From Candidatus Microgenomates bacterium (GTDB taxonomy: Bacteria; Patescibacteriota; Microgenomatia; UBA1400; UBA12108), in NCBI GenBank assembly GCA_003576945.1, contig QEVC01000012.1, positions 1 through 37,966 of the forward strand: a stretch of DNA of 37,966 bases, written 5' to 3'. Shown here in pieces: positions 7,100 through 15,278 of the stretch. Every line of letters begins with the position of its first letter. The first letter of the stretch is position 1. A program made the translations under genes and the position numbers. Below the pieces are notes generated by a model. It ran no database searches. It was not told the origin of the DNA and saw only the letters and a list, made by a program, of their open reading frames with translations.

Positions 7100-7993
7100 A
7101 TGAGAAAGATATTGTTTGTTCTACTTATTGCGTTAAACATTTTTTCGGGCAGAGTGTTGGCTCAGGATGCCACTGAGAGTGCGAATGCAACGGGCAGCGC
7201 GGTTGCCACAGAGAGTGCGATAGTAGCAACAGACCCAGAACCCAAGGCTGATCTTACGCAGCCGACACCTGAGGTTAAGGGTAAGTTGGCTCGTCTAATC
7301 GAGGAGCATCCAGTAGGAGCTTTGTCATGGAATAATTTTTTGCGATATTTTATGGAGCGGGCGGTTAAGCAGGGGGTGCCCGCTAACACATTGGTCTTGA
7401 TTATTTTGTTTCCCCTGGCCGTTACGTTGGTTGCGGCTTCGCGTCACCTGATCGGAATCAGGGGTACGGGGATTTTGACTCCAGCACTCTTGGCGGTCGC
7501 ATTCTTGGCAACGGGAGTTTGGGCAGGAGTAATCTTGTTTGGTCTCACTCTTGCGGTTACCATTGTATCTAGAAGCTTGCTTAAGAACTTTCGGTTGCAG
7601 TATCTACCGAGAGTGGCACTACTGCTTTGGTTTGTGTCGGCTGGTGTGTTGTCTGTCATGTTTGTGGCAGGGGAGTGGGGATATGACAACCTGACTAGTA
7701 TTGGTATTTTCCCGATTTTGATACTGATGCTATTAGCCGAGACTTTTATCGATTTGCAATCTGGACGAAGCGCAGGGGAGGCAAGAACCTTAATTGTACA
7801 GACTGTCGGGCTTGCGATTATTACCTCATTGATCTTGGGATGGGAAATGGTGCAGCGAGTGGTAATCCTAGCGCCTGAAATAATTTTCTTTGGACTCGCC
7901 GTAATTGACATTTTTATGGGTAAGTACACAGGACTTAGACTATCAGAATACCTATTGTTTGGACGAGTGGTTAAGGACGACGAAGAAGAGTAG
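7100..7993 (+). CDS. 7TM_transglut-type membrane protein lacking the transglutaminase-like domain
   Basis: Start 7100 gives 297 residues with a signal-like first helix (MRKILFVLLIALNIFSG). An extracytoplasmic Ala/Thr-rich stretch follows, then about seven membrane helices from residue 90 onward. The segment RHLIGIRGTGILTPALLAVAF is characteristic of the seven-helix bundle that elsewhere is fused to an inactive transglutaminase domain. Here the extracellular part is only about 70 residues, too short for that domain. The next gene encodes an ATP-grasp ligase-like protein, the usual neighbour of this family, so the two probably work together on a peptide or amino-acid ligation and processing pathway at the membrane. 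Substrate unknown. Confidence 0.8.
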   Translation: MRKILFVLLIALNIFSGRVLAQDATESANATGSAVATESAIVATDPEPKADLTQPTPEVKGKLARLIEEHPVGALSWNNFLRYFMERAVKQGVPANTLVLIILFPLAVTLVAASRHLIGIRGTGILTPALLAVAFLATGVWAGVILFGLTLAVTIVSRSLLKNFRLQYLPRVALLLWFVSAGVLSVMFVAGEWGYDNLTSIGIFPILILMLLAETFIDLQSGRSAGEARTLIVQTVGLAIITSLILGWEMVQRVVILAPEIIFFGLAVIDIFMGKYTGLRLSEYLLFGRVVKDDEEE

Positions 7994-8005
7994 CGGAGGG
8001 CACAC

Positions 8006-9337
8006 ATGAAACTCCATGACTTTTTAGGACTTAACTCACGTAACCACCTATATACTTCGAGGTATAACACTAGAACTGGCAAGCGTATTGCAAATAGCAA
8101 GCTACTAACAAAAGAAAACCTCCATAAGGCGCACGTAAGAGTGCCAAAAACTTTTGTTCGAATATCTACACAAGAACAGCTAGAAAATTTTGATTTCTTG
8201 TCACTGCCACCTGATTTTGTAGTGAAACCTAATAATGGCTTGGGAGGTGAAGGAATTGTTGTGATTGAACGCCAGGGTGAGTATGCAGGGGAGTGGATAG
8301 ACTCACAAGGAGCTACATATGCCACGGCTGACCTTAGACTACATATCGCAGATATTTTATCGGGGAGATATTCGATGGATGACCAGCCAGATATTGCATA
8401 TATTGAGGAGAGAGTTAGGGTACACCCGGTATTTGAGAAGTATAGCTATCACGGGACTCCAGATATCCGTGTGATCGTTTTTAACGACATTCCAATTATG
8501 AGTTACGTGAGACTCCCAACCGAAGAGTCGGGAGGGAGAGCTAACTTATTTCAAGGAGCAGCGGCAGCGGGGATAGATATCGCGACGGGGATTACTACTT
8601 ACGGGGTACACCACGGACGACCAATTGATGTTTTCCCGGGTACACGGCGAAAGTTATCAGGAATTCATATTCCGCAATGGGAGGAGATACTAGAGACAGC
8701 GGTTGCGGCATCTAAGGCGATTGGACTGGGCTATATGGCATCAGACATTGTGCTGCAGCCCGTTGATGTCAATCATAAATCACAAATTCTTAAATCTTCA
8801 CAAATTGAACCTAGTGGAGCTGTGCCGATGATATTGGAGGTAAATGCACAGCCAGGATTAAAAATCCAGATAGCCAATCGAGCCGGTTTGTGGGAGCGAC
8901 TAAATAGAGTACAAGGGCTAAAGGTAGTATCGCCGAGACATGGGATCCGGGTGGCACAAGCTTTGTTTGCAGACCCTAAATTGCAGGAAAAAGGATTAGG
9001 AAGAAAGACAGTGGGAGCATTTGAAGAAGTCGAGGTCCATGGGCTAAATGGAAAAAATGTGGTAGTGAAAGCCAAGATTGATACTGGAGCGGACGGGAGT
9101 AGTATTGATGAAACTTTGGCAGAGGATCTAGGACTTACTGAGAGTGATAACGTGCTTTATTACGACTATTTTCGGAATGCGTTAGGCCGCAAGCGACGGA
9201 AGATAGTAGGGGTAACTTTTAGGATGGCGGGAAGAAGAGTTAAAACGCAAATATCGATTGCGGATCGATCTAGGCTTAGGACAAAAATGTTAATTGGAAG
9301 AAGAGATCTAAAGCAGTTTGCGGTGGTGGTGGGTTAA
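8006..9337 (+). CDS. ATP-grasp alpha-L-glutamate-ligase-like enzyme fused to a retropepsin-like (RimK/LysX-associated) domain
   Basis: 443 residues in two parts. Residues 1 to about 320 form an ATP-grasp fold: nucleotide-binding PNNGLGGEGIVV near 75-86, DIRVIVFND, and the metal-binding end EVNAQPGLKIQIANRAGL. From about 340 to the end is the family often named ATP-dependent zinc protease but related to retropepsins: AKIDTGADGSSID with the aspartate D359, and LIGRRDLKQF near the end. ATP-grasp enzymes of this group ligate an amino acid to a carboxylate, typically glutamate. In other bacteria the two domains and the 7TM protein are commonly separate neighbouring genes; here two are fused. Starts 12 nt after the 7TM gene. 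Confidence 0.85.
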   Translation: MKLHDFLGLNSRNHLYTSRYNTRTGKRIANSKLLTKENLHKAHVRVPKTFVRISTQEQLENFDFLSLPPDFVVKPNNGLGGEGIVVIERQGEYAGEWIDSQGATYATADLRLHIADILSGRYSMDDQPDIAYIEERVRVHPVFEKYSYHGTPDIRVIVFNDIPIMSYVRLPTEESGGRANLFQGAAAAGIDIATGITTYGVHHGRPIDVFPGTRRKLSGIHIPQWEEILETAVAASKAIGLGYMASDIVLQPVDVNHKSQILKSSQIEPSGAVPMILEVNAQPGLKIQIANRAGLWERLNRVQGLKVVSPRHGIRVAQALFADPKLQEKGLGRKTVGAFEEVEVHGLNGKNVVVKAKIDTGADGSSIDETLAEDLGLTESDNVLYYDYFRNALGRKRRKIVGVTFRMAGRRVKTQISIADRSRLRTKMLIGRRDLKQFAVVVG

Positions 9338-9621
9338 GCTGGAATATAAGAAGTGACTTTGGGTGGGTGAGTTGTATGTTTTTCGAGATGATTTAATCTT
9401 TGATCGAACTGGCCAATAACAAGGTTGAGAGTTTTTTTAATATTGCTAATATCCCTTTTTATAGGTCTTAGTTCTTTTTTAAATTTCTCGTTTAACTTCT
9501 GCTCTAGCTTTTGCTCTAGCTTTTGCTCTAGCTTCTGCTCTAGCTTTTGCTCTAGTTTTTGTTCTAGTTTGTCGTCGATTAGCTGGCCGATGGCGTTTAG
9601 ATCTTGAGTAGTGAGCGTCAT
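9334..9621 (-). CDS. Small coiled-coil protein with tandem LEQK repeats
   Basis: A 95-residue protein. An N-terminal segment (TLTTQDLNAIGQLIDDKL) is followed by five and a half copies of Leu-Glu-Gln-Lys and then a charged coiled coil through residue 82. This N-terminal pattern (DLxAIxxLID, then coiled coil) occurs in many small proteins of unknown function. The tetrad repeat is encoded by a 12-bp DNA tandem repeat, so copy number probably varies between strains. It overlaps the last 4 bp of the convergent ATP-grasp gene. No signal or membrane segment. Confidence 0.75.
   Translation of the reverse strand: MTLTTQDLNAIGQLIDDKLEQKLEQKLEQKLEQKLEQKLEQKLNEKFKKELRPIKRDISNIKKTLNLVIGQFDQRLNHLEKHTTHPPKVTSYIPA
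9494..9565. repeat. 12-bp tandem repeat, six units
   Basis: Six head-to-tail 12-mers with consensus AGCTTTTGCTCT on the plus strand, with few substitutions. They encode Leu-Glu-Gln-Lys units on the minus strand. The repeat stays in frame, so unit gain or loss would only change coiled-coil length. Confidence 0.95.
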
Positions 9622-9660
9622 GAGCTCATATTAACAGTTGTGGGAGTAGTGGTCAACGGA

Positions 9661-9666
9661 TACAAT
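9661..9666 (+). promoter_or_regulatory. -10 box of mnmA, leaderless start
   Basis: TACAAT lies eight bases before the mnmA ATG at 9675, with no Shine-Dalgarno. A weak -35 candidate, TTGTGG, is at 9638-9643 with a 17-nt spacer. Confidence 0.55.
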
Positions 9667-9674
9667 AACGCGAT

Positions 9675-10724
9675 ATGATAAGTAAAAAAGTACTAGTTGG
9701 AATGAGTGGGGGGGTGGATAGTAGTGTTGTGGCGGCGATGCTCGTGGAGCAGGGATATGAGGTGCATGGAGTATTTGTCGAGGCATATAACGAGCCAGGA
9801 TGTCGCACTGATCAGGATAAAAAGGATGCCCTCCAAGTAGCCTTAAAACTGGGGATTTCATTTGAGGTGATGGACGTAAGACATGAGTACAAAGAACAGG
9901 TAGTAAAGTACTTTTTGGATGAGTATAGGGGCAGCCGAACACCTAATCCAGACATTATTTGTAACCGTGATATCAAGTTTGGACTCTTATACGAATATAT
10001 GGTGAAAAAGGGTTATGACTACTTGGCGACAGGACACTATGCGCGAATAGGTAACGTTGATCCGTATAGTCGTAAATCCGTGAATCCGTTTTTGCAAATG
10101 GCGCAAGACAAGACTAAAGATCAGAGTTATTTTCTCTGGCAAGTAGGACAAGAAAAACTTGGCAAGATCCTCTGGCCGTTGGGGGATGTCGAGAAGAGTT
10201 GGGTAAGGGAAAAAGCGCATGAGCTAGGGCTACCAAATGCAGATAAACCAGATTCGATGGGAGTTTGCATGATAGGGGAGTTGAATGTGAGAGATTTTTT
10301 AAAGGAAAAGTTGGGGACAAATCCGGGGAGTGTAATGTGGGGGGGTGAGTTGGTCGGGAGTCATGAAGGATTGTGGTTTTATACCATTGGCAGTAGGGGT
10401 GGATGGAAGGTTAATCCTAAAAGTCAGAGCGCGTTGATGCCACCACTATATGTGGTAAGGAAAGACCCAAAATTAAATATTCTGGAGGTAGGAGAGCGTG
10501 AGGAGTGTTATGCGAACAGTTTGTTGGTACATGGTACATGGTACATGGATTCAGTGCCTAATGAGTTGTGGGTGAGAGTGAGAAATTTGGGGGAGCTAAC
10601 CGCAGTGTCACAGCTGAACGGTGATACAGTAACACTAAAACAACCCGTTTTTGCGCTCGCACCAGGGCAGAGTGCAGTGTTTTATGATAAAGCGGGGCGT
10701 GTAGTCGGTGGCGGGATTATATGA
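9675..10724 (+). CDS. mnmA: tRNA-specific 2-thiouridylase MnmA
   Basis: MnmA adenylates and thiolates U34 of tRNA-Lys, -Glu and -Gln. The 349-residue protein has the PP-loop SGGVDSS (11-17), the motif TPNPDIICNRDIKF carrying one catalytic cysteine (C96), TGHYARI, the tRNA-contact segment KDQSYFLW, and the second catalytic cysteine C198 in DSMGVCMIGE. The C-terminal beta-barrel is complete. Near residues 287-292 the DNA contains three consecutive GTACATG units read as part of the barrel domain. The family normally draws sulfur from a desulfurase relay; no such gene is in this window. Confidence 0.96.
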   Translation: MISKKVLVGMSGGVDSSVVAAMLVEQGYEVHGVFVEAYNEPGCRTDQDKKDALQVALKLGISFEVMDVRHEYKEQVVKYFLDEYRGSRTPNPDIICNRDIKFGLLYEYMVKKGYDYLATGHYARIGNVDPYSRKSVNPFLQMAQDKTKDQSYFLWQVGQEKLGKILWPLGDVEKSWVREKAHELGLPNADKPDSMGVCMIGELNVRDFLKEKLGTNPGSVMWGGELVGSHEGLWFYTIGSRGGWKVNPKSQSALMPPLYVVRKDPKLNILEVGEREECYANSLLVHGTWYMDSVPNELWVRVRNLGELTAVSQLNGDTVTLKQPVFALAPGQSAVFYDKAGRVVGGGII

Positions 10725-10774
10725 ATTAACCATACATCTCCTACACTGTTGATACGATCAAATAAAGGAGGTTT

Positions 10775-11134
10775 ATGACAAACGATTTTCCCTATTCTCT
10801 AGAACCCAAGGTGCGCGTTCGGTTACGTTGGATCCAATACCATGAAGATGTTGTTGGAAAAATTGCGCCAACTTGCAGACACTTCGGGATTGCCCGTTCT
10901 ACTTTCTATTACTGGTACAGAAGATATAAACAAATGGGCGTTGAAGGTCTGCACGACATGAGCCGAAGACCACACCATCTTAATTTCCAAATACCCCAGG
11001 AGATAATTAACCTAATATTAAAGATTCGACCAGAAAGACATTATGGAGCACGACTCATGTCTCTATATCTTCGCAAGAACTATCAGATCTTTATGGGCAA
11101 AAAGGTACAACAAATGAAACAAACAAAAGTGTAG
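10775..11134 (+). CDS. Transposase N-terminal remnant (IS481-like helix-turn-helix part)
   Basis: 119 residues with a strong Shine-Dalgarno (AAAGGAGG). The N-terminal HTH (CRHFGIARSTFYYWYRRYKQMGVEGL) followed by SRRPHH and RHYGARLMSLYLRKNY matches the DNA-binding half of IS481/IS3-type transposases. The DDE catalytic domain is absent; the last 14 residues are a low-complexity Lys/Gln tail. A 10-bp imperfect inverted repeat follows the stop. It is probably the stub of a decayed insertion sequence, although the intact ribosome-binding site leaves open that the HTH part was kept as a DNA-binding protein. Confidence 0.65.
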   Translation: MTNDFPYSLEPKVRVRLRWIQYHEDVVGKIAPTCRHFGIARSTFYYWYRRYKQMGVEGLHDMSRRPHHLNFQIPQEIINLILKIRPERHYGARLMSLYLRKNYQIFMGKKVQQMKQTKV

Positions 11135-11136
11135 CT

Positions 11137-11157
11137 AATGTGGGTTTAACTCACATT
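11137..11157 (+). repeat. Short inverted repeat after the transposase remnant
   Basis: AATGTGGGTT (11137-11146) and AACTCACATT (11148-11157) are complementary with one G-T mismatch. It has no T-run. It may be a leftover element end or a weak terminator. Confidence 0.4.
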
Positions 11158-11176
11158 GGACTAGCCTGTTATAGCT

Positions 11177-11182
11177 TATACT
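11177..11182 (+). promoter_or_regulatory. -10 box of the transglutaminase-like gene
   Basis: TATACT lies eight bases before the ATG at 11191. No Shine-Dalgarno is present, so the transcript is probably leaderless. Confidence 0.5.
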
Positions 11183-11190
11183 GATTGTGT

Positions 11191-12936
11191 ATGGCATGGG
11201 AAGGACAAGACAGTAGATTAAATCCTCTATTGGTGGCGGAGAAACTGCGGCAGAGCGCGGCGGTTAGTCCGACGACGAGCAAGGGCAAGTCAATTGGAAT
11301 GGCGAGGGAGGTTGCCAAACTACTTGGGCCACTTGAGCAAAAATGGGGTGGGAGAGCAGAGCCTAGGGAAAGTGATCCAGAGTATGACGAATGGAATTTT
11401 TTTGAAGAGATGAAGTTGTGGTTGCAGGGGGATGAAGAGGGGATATTGCCAATCGAGTTTGAGATGGGAGAGAAGAGCTTGACGCTGGGAGAACTCGCCA
11501 AGATGAGGATGGTTGTGCGAGAGAGAGTAAGCGCGCTCTTTGACCCAGAAAATAACAAAAAGCCATATATGTTGGCAAACAAGAGTAAGTTGGAGCGATT
11601 GGGAGGGAAGGCACTAGCTAAATTAGGAGTGTTTCAAGCTTCACTGGATAATCTAAAGAATAGTGATTTGATTGTGCTTGCGTTAGAGCGAGAGCGAGTG
11701 AGTGAGTTGACTAATGCTTGTGAGGATACGCGCAGATTTTTGCACAAATCGCTTGCACTCGATGCGGGAGAGACGGAAGCGGAGTGGAGCGCAAAGTGGG
11801 AGAGGGTGGTTGAAGGGAGCGGGCAAGATTTAGATGGAGATAAACGAGCCAAACGTAAGTTGCGAGCACTGGAGTTGTACCGCATGGTGAGCACCCCAAA
11901 AGCAGAGGAGATGGCGAGGGCGATAGAAGATGATACTTTGCGCCTGGCTAGCGCGCATAATTTTTACCTACTAGTTGAGAAGATGAAAAATGATAGTGAG
12001 CAACCGGTTGACCTAGAGGCAATAAAGAGTGAGGTAGAGCGCGTGCGCGAGAAGGAGAATCCTAGATTAAATGATGTCTTATCACTTACGCGTAGCGTGG
12101 GGAAGGTGAGTCGCTATATTGCCTCGCATTTCCCGCATGACCACGCCTCGCTATTGGGACAAGCAATTATTAAGGGGCAGGCGGTATGTGCAGGCAAAAC
12201 GCTCATGATGGCGATGATTTTGCGGGAGCTTGGGGTTGAGGCAGAGATAGAAAATGTAGCCGTATTGAATAACAATGATTTTGAAGGTGGACATGTTTGT
12301 GTAGGGTATAGGGTGGGGGAGTACCGCGTGGAGATGGAACTTAATTGTAGAACAGAAAACAAGACTCAAGAGGAGATGTCGGGATGCTGGGTGAATGTGC
12401 TACAAAAGTCAAGTGAGCGGATGCAATATCCAGATAAAGAGACAATAAGCAGGACAAGTGGCAAACAATATCTACTACAAGAAGATGGGGAGGTGAGTGA
12501 GTGGAAATGCGTGTGGGGCAAGGCGCCACACAAGGTGGTGAGTCTAGGCGAGGTGGGGGAGAACTTAATTGATCATAACAACCTCGCCATACTTTTGCGT
12601 GATCCGCGCTTCTTGGAGATGTATGAGGGAGACCCCGAAAAGCAAAACGCGCTCCTGCTTGAGGCAGAGAGGTTGTATCGCAAGGCAATAGAGCAGAATC
12701 CTAATTCTATATTATTTAAGAAAAATTTTTACGTATTATTTTACGAACATTTGGATGACCTGATTGAACATAGGAGAGATATTGAAGGAAAGAGAGCGTT
12801 GTATCAGGAGGCGATAGAGCTAGGTAATTGGAGTATTGTAGAGAACTTTTGGCCAGATTATACGAATAATATTAAGAAGCTTATCGCTAGTTGGGAAGCC
12901 AAGCTGGCGGAGATAGAGGTTGCGCAAGTACGCTAA
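11191..12936 (+). CDS. Large helical protein with a transglutaminase-like cysteine domain
   Basis: 581 residues from the ATG at 11191; a TTG two codons earlier is possible. Residues 1-300 are charged, mostly helical and unrecognised. Residues 320-390 look like a transglutaminase-like papain-fold core: KGQAVCAGKTLMMAMILRELG with Cys 333, and GGHVCVGY with His 368. The usual third residue Asp would fall in VEMELN, where Glu is found. Residues 475-581 are TPR-like helices (EAERLYRKAIEQNPNSILFK, ALYQEAIELG). There is no signal peptide, so it is probably cytoplasmic. Function unknown; peptidase or deamidase activity is possible from the fold only. The stop overlaps the convergent gene by 4 bp. Confidence 0.6.
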   Translation: MAWEGQDSRLNPLLVAEKLRQSAAVSPTTSKGKSIGMAREVAKLLGPLEQKWGGRAEPRESDPEYDEWNFFEEMKLWLQGDEEGILPIEFEMGEKSLTLGELAKMRMVVRERVSALFDPENNKKPYMLANKSKLERLGGKALAKLGVFQASLDNLKNSDLIVLALERERVSELTNACEDTRRFLHKSLALDAGETEAEWSAKWERVVEGSGQDLDGDKRAKRKLRALELYRMVSTPKAEEMARAIEDDTLRLASAHNFYLLVEKMKNDSEQPVDLEAIKSEVERVREKENPRLNDVLSLTRSVGKVSRYIASHFPHDHASLLGQAIIKGQAVCAGKTLMMAMILRELGVEAEIENVAVLNNNDFEGGHVCVGYRVGEYRVEMELNCRTENKTQEEMSGCWVNVLQKSSERMQYPDKETISRTSGKQYLLQEDGEVSEWKCVWGKAPHKVVSLGEVGENLIDHNNLAILLRDPRFLEMYEGDPEKQNALLLEAERLYRKAIEQNPNSILFKKNFYVLFYEHLDDLIEHRRDIEGKRALYQEAIELGNWSIVENFWPDYTNNIKKLIASWEAKLAEIEVAQVR

Positions 12937-13469
12937 TTGGGAACGGTGACTCCGTCTGTGGGAAAGTCTTTTTCGGCAGTATTGCCTGTTTCGAAATAAA
13001 CACCCTTTTTGGGGAAGGAATCGGCGACAAATTGAGGCAGATAGCCTGCGGGGCATGCGCTGGGACCAGAAACGGCACCACCTACATCACCTGTGAGGTG
13101 CCAAGTTGCAGGGTTAGCAACATCGGTTAGGTGTTCGTCGACTGTGTAGTAGGTACGGGCGCCGCAAATGGTCACCGAAACGTCCCAGGACCAGAGTCCA
13201 GCGTGCTTGTACCACTGTTCGCAGCGTAAGAAGTTTTTCCAGTCAACAAGATCTGGTCCAGAGACGATAAACTGGCTACGACCTGGCCATGTGACCCCGT
13301 TGAATACATCGTATCCTGGTTGCTCATTGCGCCGAGTCATGCGCTGGGTGCGGTGTTCGGGATAACCGACAAACTCCCAACCTTGCCAGAACGAGACATT
13401 GCCACTGCTGTCTTTGGCGTAGATCTCGTAGCTGTGAAACGCGCCTGAGCGGTCGTGAGGGTTGCTCAT
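12933..13469 (-). CDS. Fragment of an extracellular-type protein, probably 5'-truncated
   Basis: The first in-frame ATG gives 178 residues, but the frame stays open upstream to 13559. The upstream residues (NNPVDLYIRYHN) look like part of the same domain, so the original start seems lost. It is rich in Trp, Tyr and Gly with paired cysteines (LRCEQWYKH, SVTICGART, SACPAG), typical of a secreted beta-rich protein, yet there is no signal peptide. It is visibly more GC-rich than its neighbours. The upstream end now carries the promoter of the next gene in the opposite direction. I do not recognise the family. Probably a decaying, transferred gene. Confidence 0.45.
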   Translation of the reverse strand: MSNPHDRSGAFHSYEIYAKDSSGNVSFWQGWEFVGYPEHRTQRMTRRNEQPGYDVFNGVTWPGRSQFIVSGPDLVDWKNFLRCEQWYKHAGLWSWDVSVTICGARTYYTVDEHLTDVANPATWHLTGDVGGAVSGPSACPAGYLPQFVADSFPKKGVYFETGNTAEKDFPTDGVTVPN

Positions 13470-13561
13470 GTTGTGGTAGCGGATGTAGAGGTCTACAGGA
13501 TTATTGCAGAATCCTAAAATAGTGTATATTGGATTGTAGATACACAGAAATAAGGAGTTCT

Positions 13562-13786
13562 ATGCCCAAGAAAAAAGTAACTAAAAAAGCAGCAGTCAAA
13601 AAAGTAGTTAAATCTTCGATGAGTCCGATGGGAATTAGGAATAATCAGTTTTTTGGACTGCTTTTGATTGCCGTTGGTTTGGGCGCGCTAGTGGTGGTAG
13701 TGAGATATTTTGTGATTTCCCTACAAGTGCCCACTAGTGTTTACGAGATTTCTCCATCAGAGTTAATCCCAGGTGCAACGAAGTAA
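13562..13786 (+). CDS. Small single-pass membrane protein
   Basis: 74 residues. The ATG at 13562 follows AAGGAG (13552-13557), so an earlier in-frame start is not needed. A very basic N-terminus (KKKVTKKAAVKKVVK) is followed by one membrane helix (about 29-50) and a short outside tail. It resembles small CPR membrane proteins of unknown role. TATATT at 13525-13530 may be the -10 of its promoter. The ribosomal protein S1-like gene starts 71 nt downstream. Confidence 0.65.
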   Translation: MPKKKVTKKAAVKKVVKSSMSPMGIRNNQFFGLLLIAVGLGALVVVVRYFVISLQVPTSVYEISPSELIPGATK

Positions 13787-13857
13787 CGAGAACTTGGTTG
13801 AAGTAATTTTCATCTTGAGGTAGAATAAAGCTTCTAAAAGAAAGGGGATTATTTACT

Positions 13858-15081
13858 ATGCCAACAAAAGTTAAAAGTAAAAAGTTAAAAGTTAAAAGTG
13901 AGGAGGCCGTGGAGAAGAAAACAACTGCCAAAGAAGTAAAGAAAGCAACTAAGAAAGTCGAGATTGTAGAGAAAGAAAAAGAAGTAGGAGAAGTTAAAGC
14001 CGAGAAAAAGGGATCATCTATTACCATGGAGGATCTACTTTCTAGCTCTGGATACACTTTAACCGTTCCCAAAAAAGGTGAAACTATCACCGGACTAGTC
14101 ACCATGGTTAACCGCAAGATGGTACTCGTGGATGTGGGAGCCAAAACTGAGGGAGTGGTTGCTGATAAAGAATACGAAATTGCGAAAGAATTTATCGAGA
14201 CCATCAAAATCGGCGACGAGATCGACGTTTATGTGGCGTCTGATGAGAATGAGAGGGGTCAAATCCTCTTGTCACTACGCCGCGCCATGATGGGCAAGCT
14301 CTGGGACATGCTCGAAGACTACCTCAAGAATGAAACTGAAGTGCAGGTAAAATCGGTTGAGCTAAATCGAGGTGGCATGATCGTAAAATGGCAGGGACTA
14401 CGAGGATTTATCCCCAGCTCCCAGTTTGGGAGTGCCTTTGCGGGCAACCTCCAAGGACTAGTGGGCAAGGTAATTGCCGTTAAGCCAATCGAGGTAGATC
14501 GCGAAAAGAATAGACTCATCTTCTCGGAGAAACATGTCTCTGAGGCCGCGGTTATGGCAGAGCGCGAGACGGCACTCAAGGCAGTCAAAGTGGGGGATGT
14601 TCTAGAGGGCAAAGTAACTGGCGTGCTTAACTTTGGCGCTTTTGTGGCGATCCATGTAGGAAGCGTCACAGTTGAGGGACTAGTCCATATCTCTGAGATC
14701 TCTTGGGAGAAAGTAGACGATATTCACAAGTATCTTAAAGTCGGAGATAGTGTCCAGGTCAAAGTAATGGGAGTTGAGGAGGGGACAGGTAAACTAAACC
14801 TCTCTATTAAGCAACTTAAGAATGATCCATGGGCCAGTGCAGGTGACAAATATCCCGCCGGAACTACGGTTAAGGGGACTGTTTCACGTAGCGCGCCATT
14901 TGGCACATTTGTGAACTTTGAACCAGGCGTGGATGGACTAATCCACGTTTCACGCATGGGATCTTTCCCTGAGCTTAAGATGGGTGAGGAGATCGAGGTG
15001 CTCGTTGAGAACGTAGATCCAGCTAACCGAAGAATGTCACTCGGACCCGTACTCACCGAAGTGCCGGTCGGCTATAAATAG
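13858..15081 (+). CDS. rpsA: S1 RNA-binding domain protein (ribosomal protein S1 homologue)
   Basis: 407 residues. A Lys-rich, low-complexity N-terminus (about 1-55), encoded partly by GTTAAAA-type repeats, precedes four S1 domains at roughly 73-141, 156-222, 241-313 and 327-395. The domain endings IHVGSVTVEGLVHISEIS and FEPGVDGLIHVSRMG show the typical oligonucleotide-binding loop. S1 helps mRNA bind the 30S subunit, especially messages with weak Shine-Dalgarno sites. The gene itself has a good Shine-Dalgarno (AAAGGGG) upstream. Two small ORFs follow closely. A general S1-domain translation factor rather than true S1 cannot be excluded. Confidence 0.87.
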   Translation: MPTKVKSKKLKVKSEEAVEKKTTAKEVKKATKKVEIVEKEKEVGEVKAEKKGSSITMEDLLSSSGYTLTVPKKGETITGLVTMVNRKMVLVDVGAKTEGVVADKEYEIAKEFIETIKIGDEIDVYVASDENERGQILLSLRRAMMGKLWDMLEDYLKNETEVQVKSVELNRGGMIVKWQGLRGFIPSSQFGSAFAGNLQGLVGKVIAVKPIEVDREKNRLIFSEKHVSEAAVMAERETALKAVKVGDVLEGKVTGVLNFGAFVAIHVGSVTVEGLVHISEISWEKVDDIHKYLKVGDSVQVKVMGVEEGTGKLNLSIKQLKNDPWASAGDKYPAGTTVKGTVSRSAPFGTFVNFEPGVDGLIHVSRMGSFPELKMGEEIEVLVENVDPANRRMSLGPVLTEVPVGYK

Positions 15082-15132
15082 CCGACAGTACATGGTACGT
15101 TAGTACATAGTACATAGTTGAAAGGGGACAAA

Positions 15133-15276
15133 ATGAGTAAAACTAAAATGATAGTCAAGGATGACCAGATCCTGGTAGACCTACAGTGGATCTTTGAGGA
15201 GATCCGAGGTGCTAATGGCGACTGGAAGAGTGTAGAAGAGCAGCTCAAAGGGCTACTCTCGGCAGTCGAAGAGTAG
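15133..15276 (+). CDS. Small acidic protein of 47 residues
   Basis: ATG at 15133 after GAAAGGGG, reading 47 residues to TAG at 15274. The sequence begins MSKTKMIVKDDQILVDL and continues with an acidic amphipathic helix (WIFEEIRGANGDWKSVEEQL). The good ribosome-binding site and the tight 2-nt spacing to the next ORF support it as a real gene. Function unknown. Confidence 0.55.
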   Translation: MSKTKMIVKDDQILVDLQWIFEEIRGANGDWKSVEEQLKGLLSAVEE

Positions 15277-15278
15277 GT

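Noticed and set aside
7444-8325. Long minus-strand frame opposite the 7TM and ATP-grasp genes
   Set aside because: It spans two clear plus-strand genes and reads as a low-complexity mirror translation.
9494-9565. CRISPR-like array
   Set aside because: The 12-bp units are directly adjacent without spacers and are in frame within a coding sequence.
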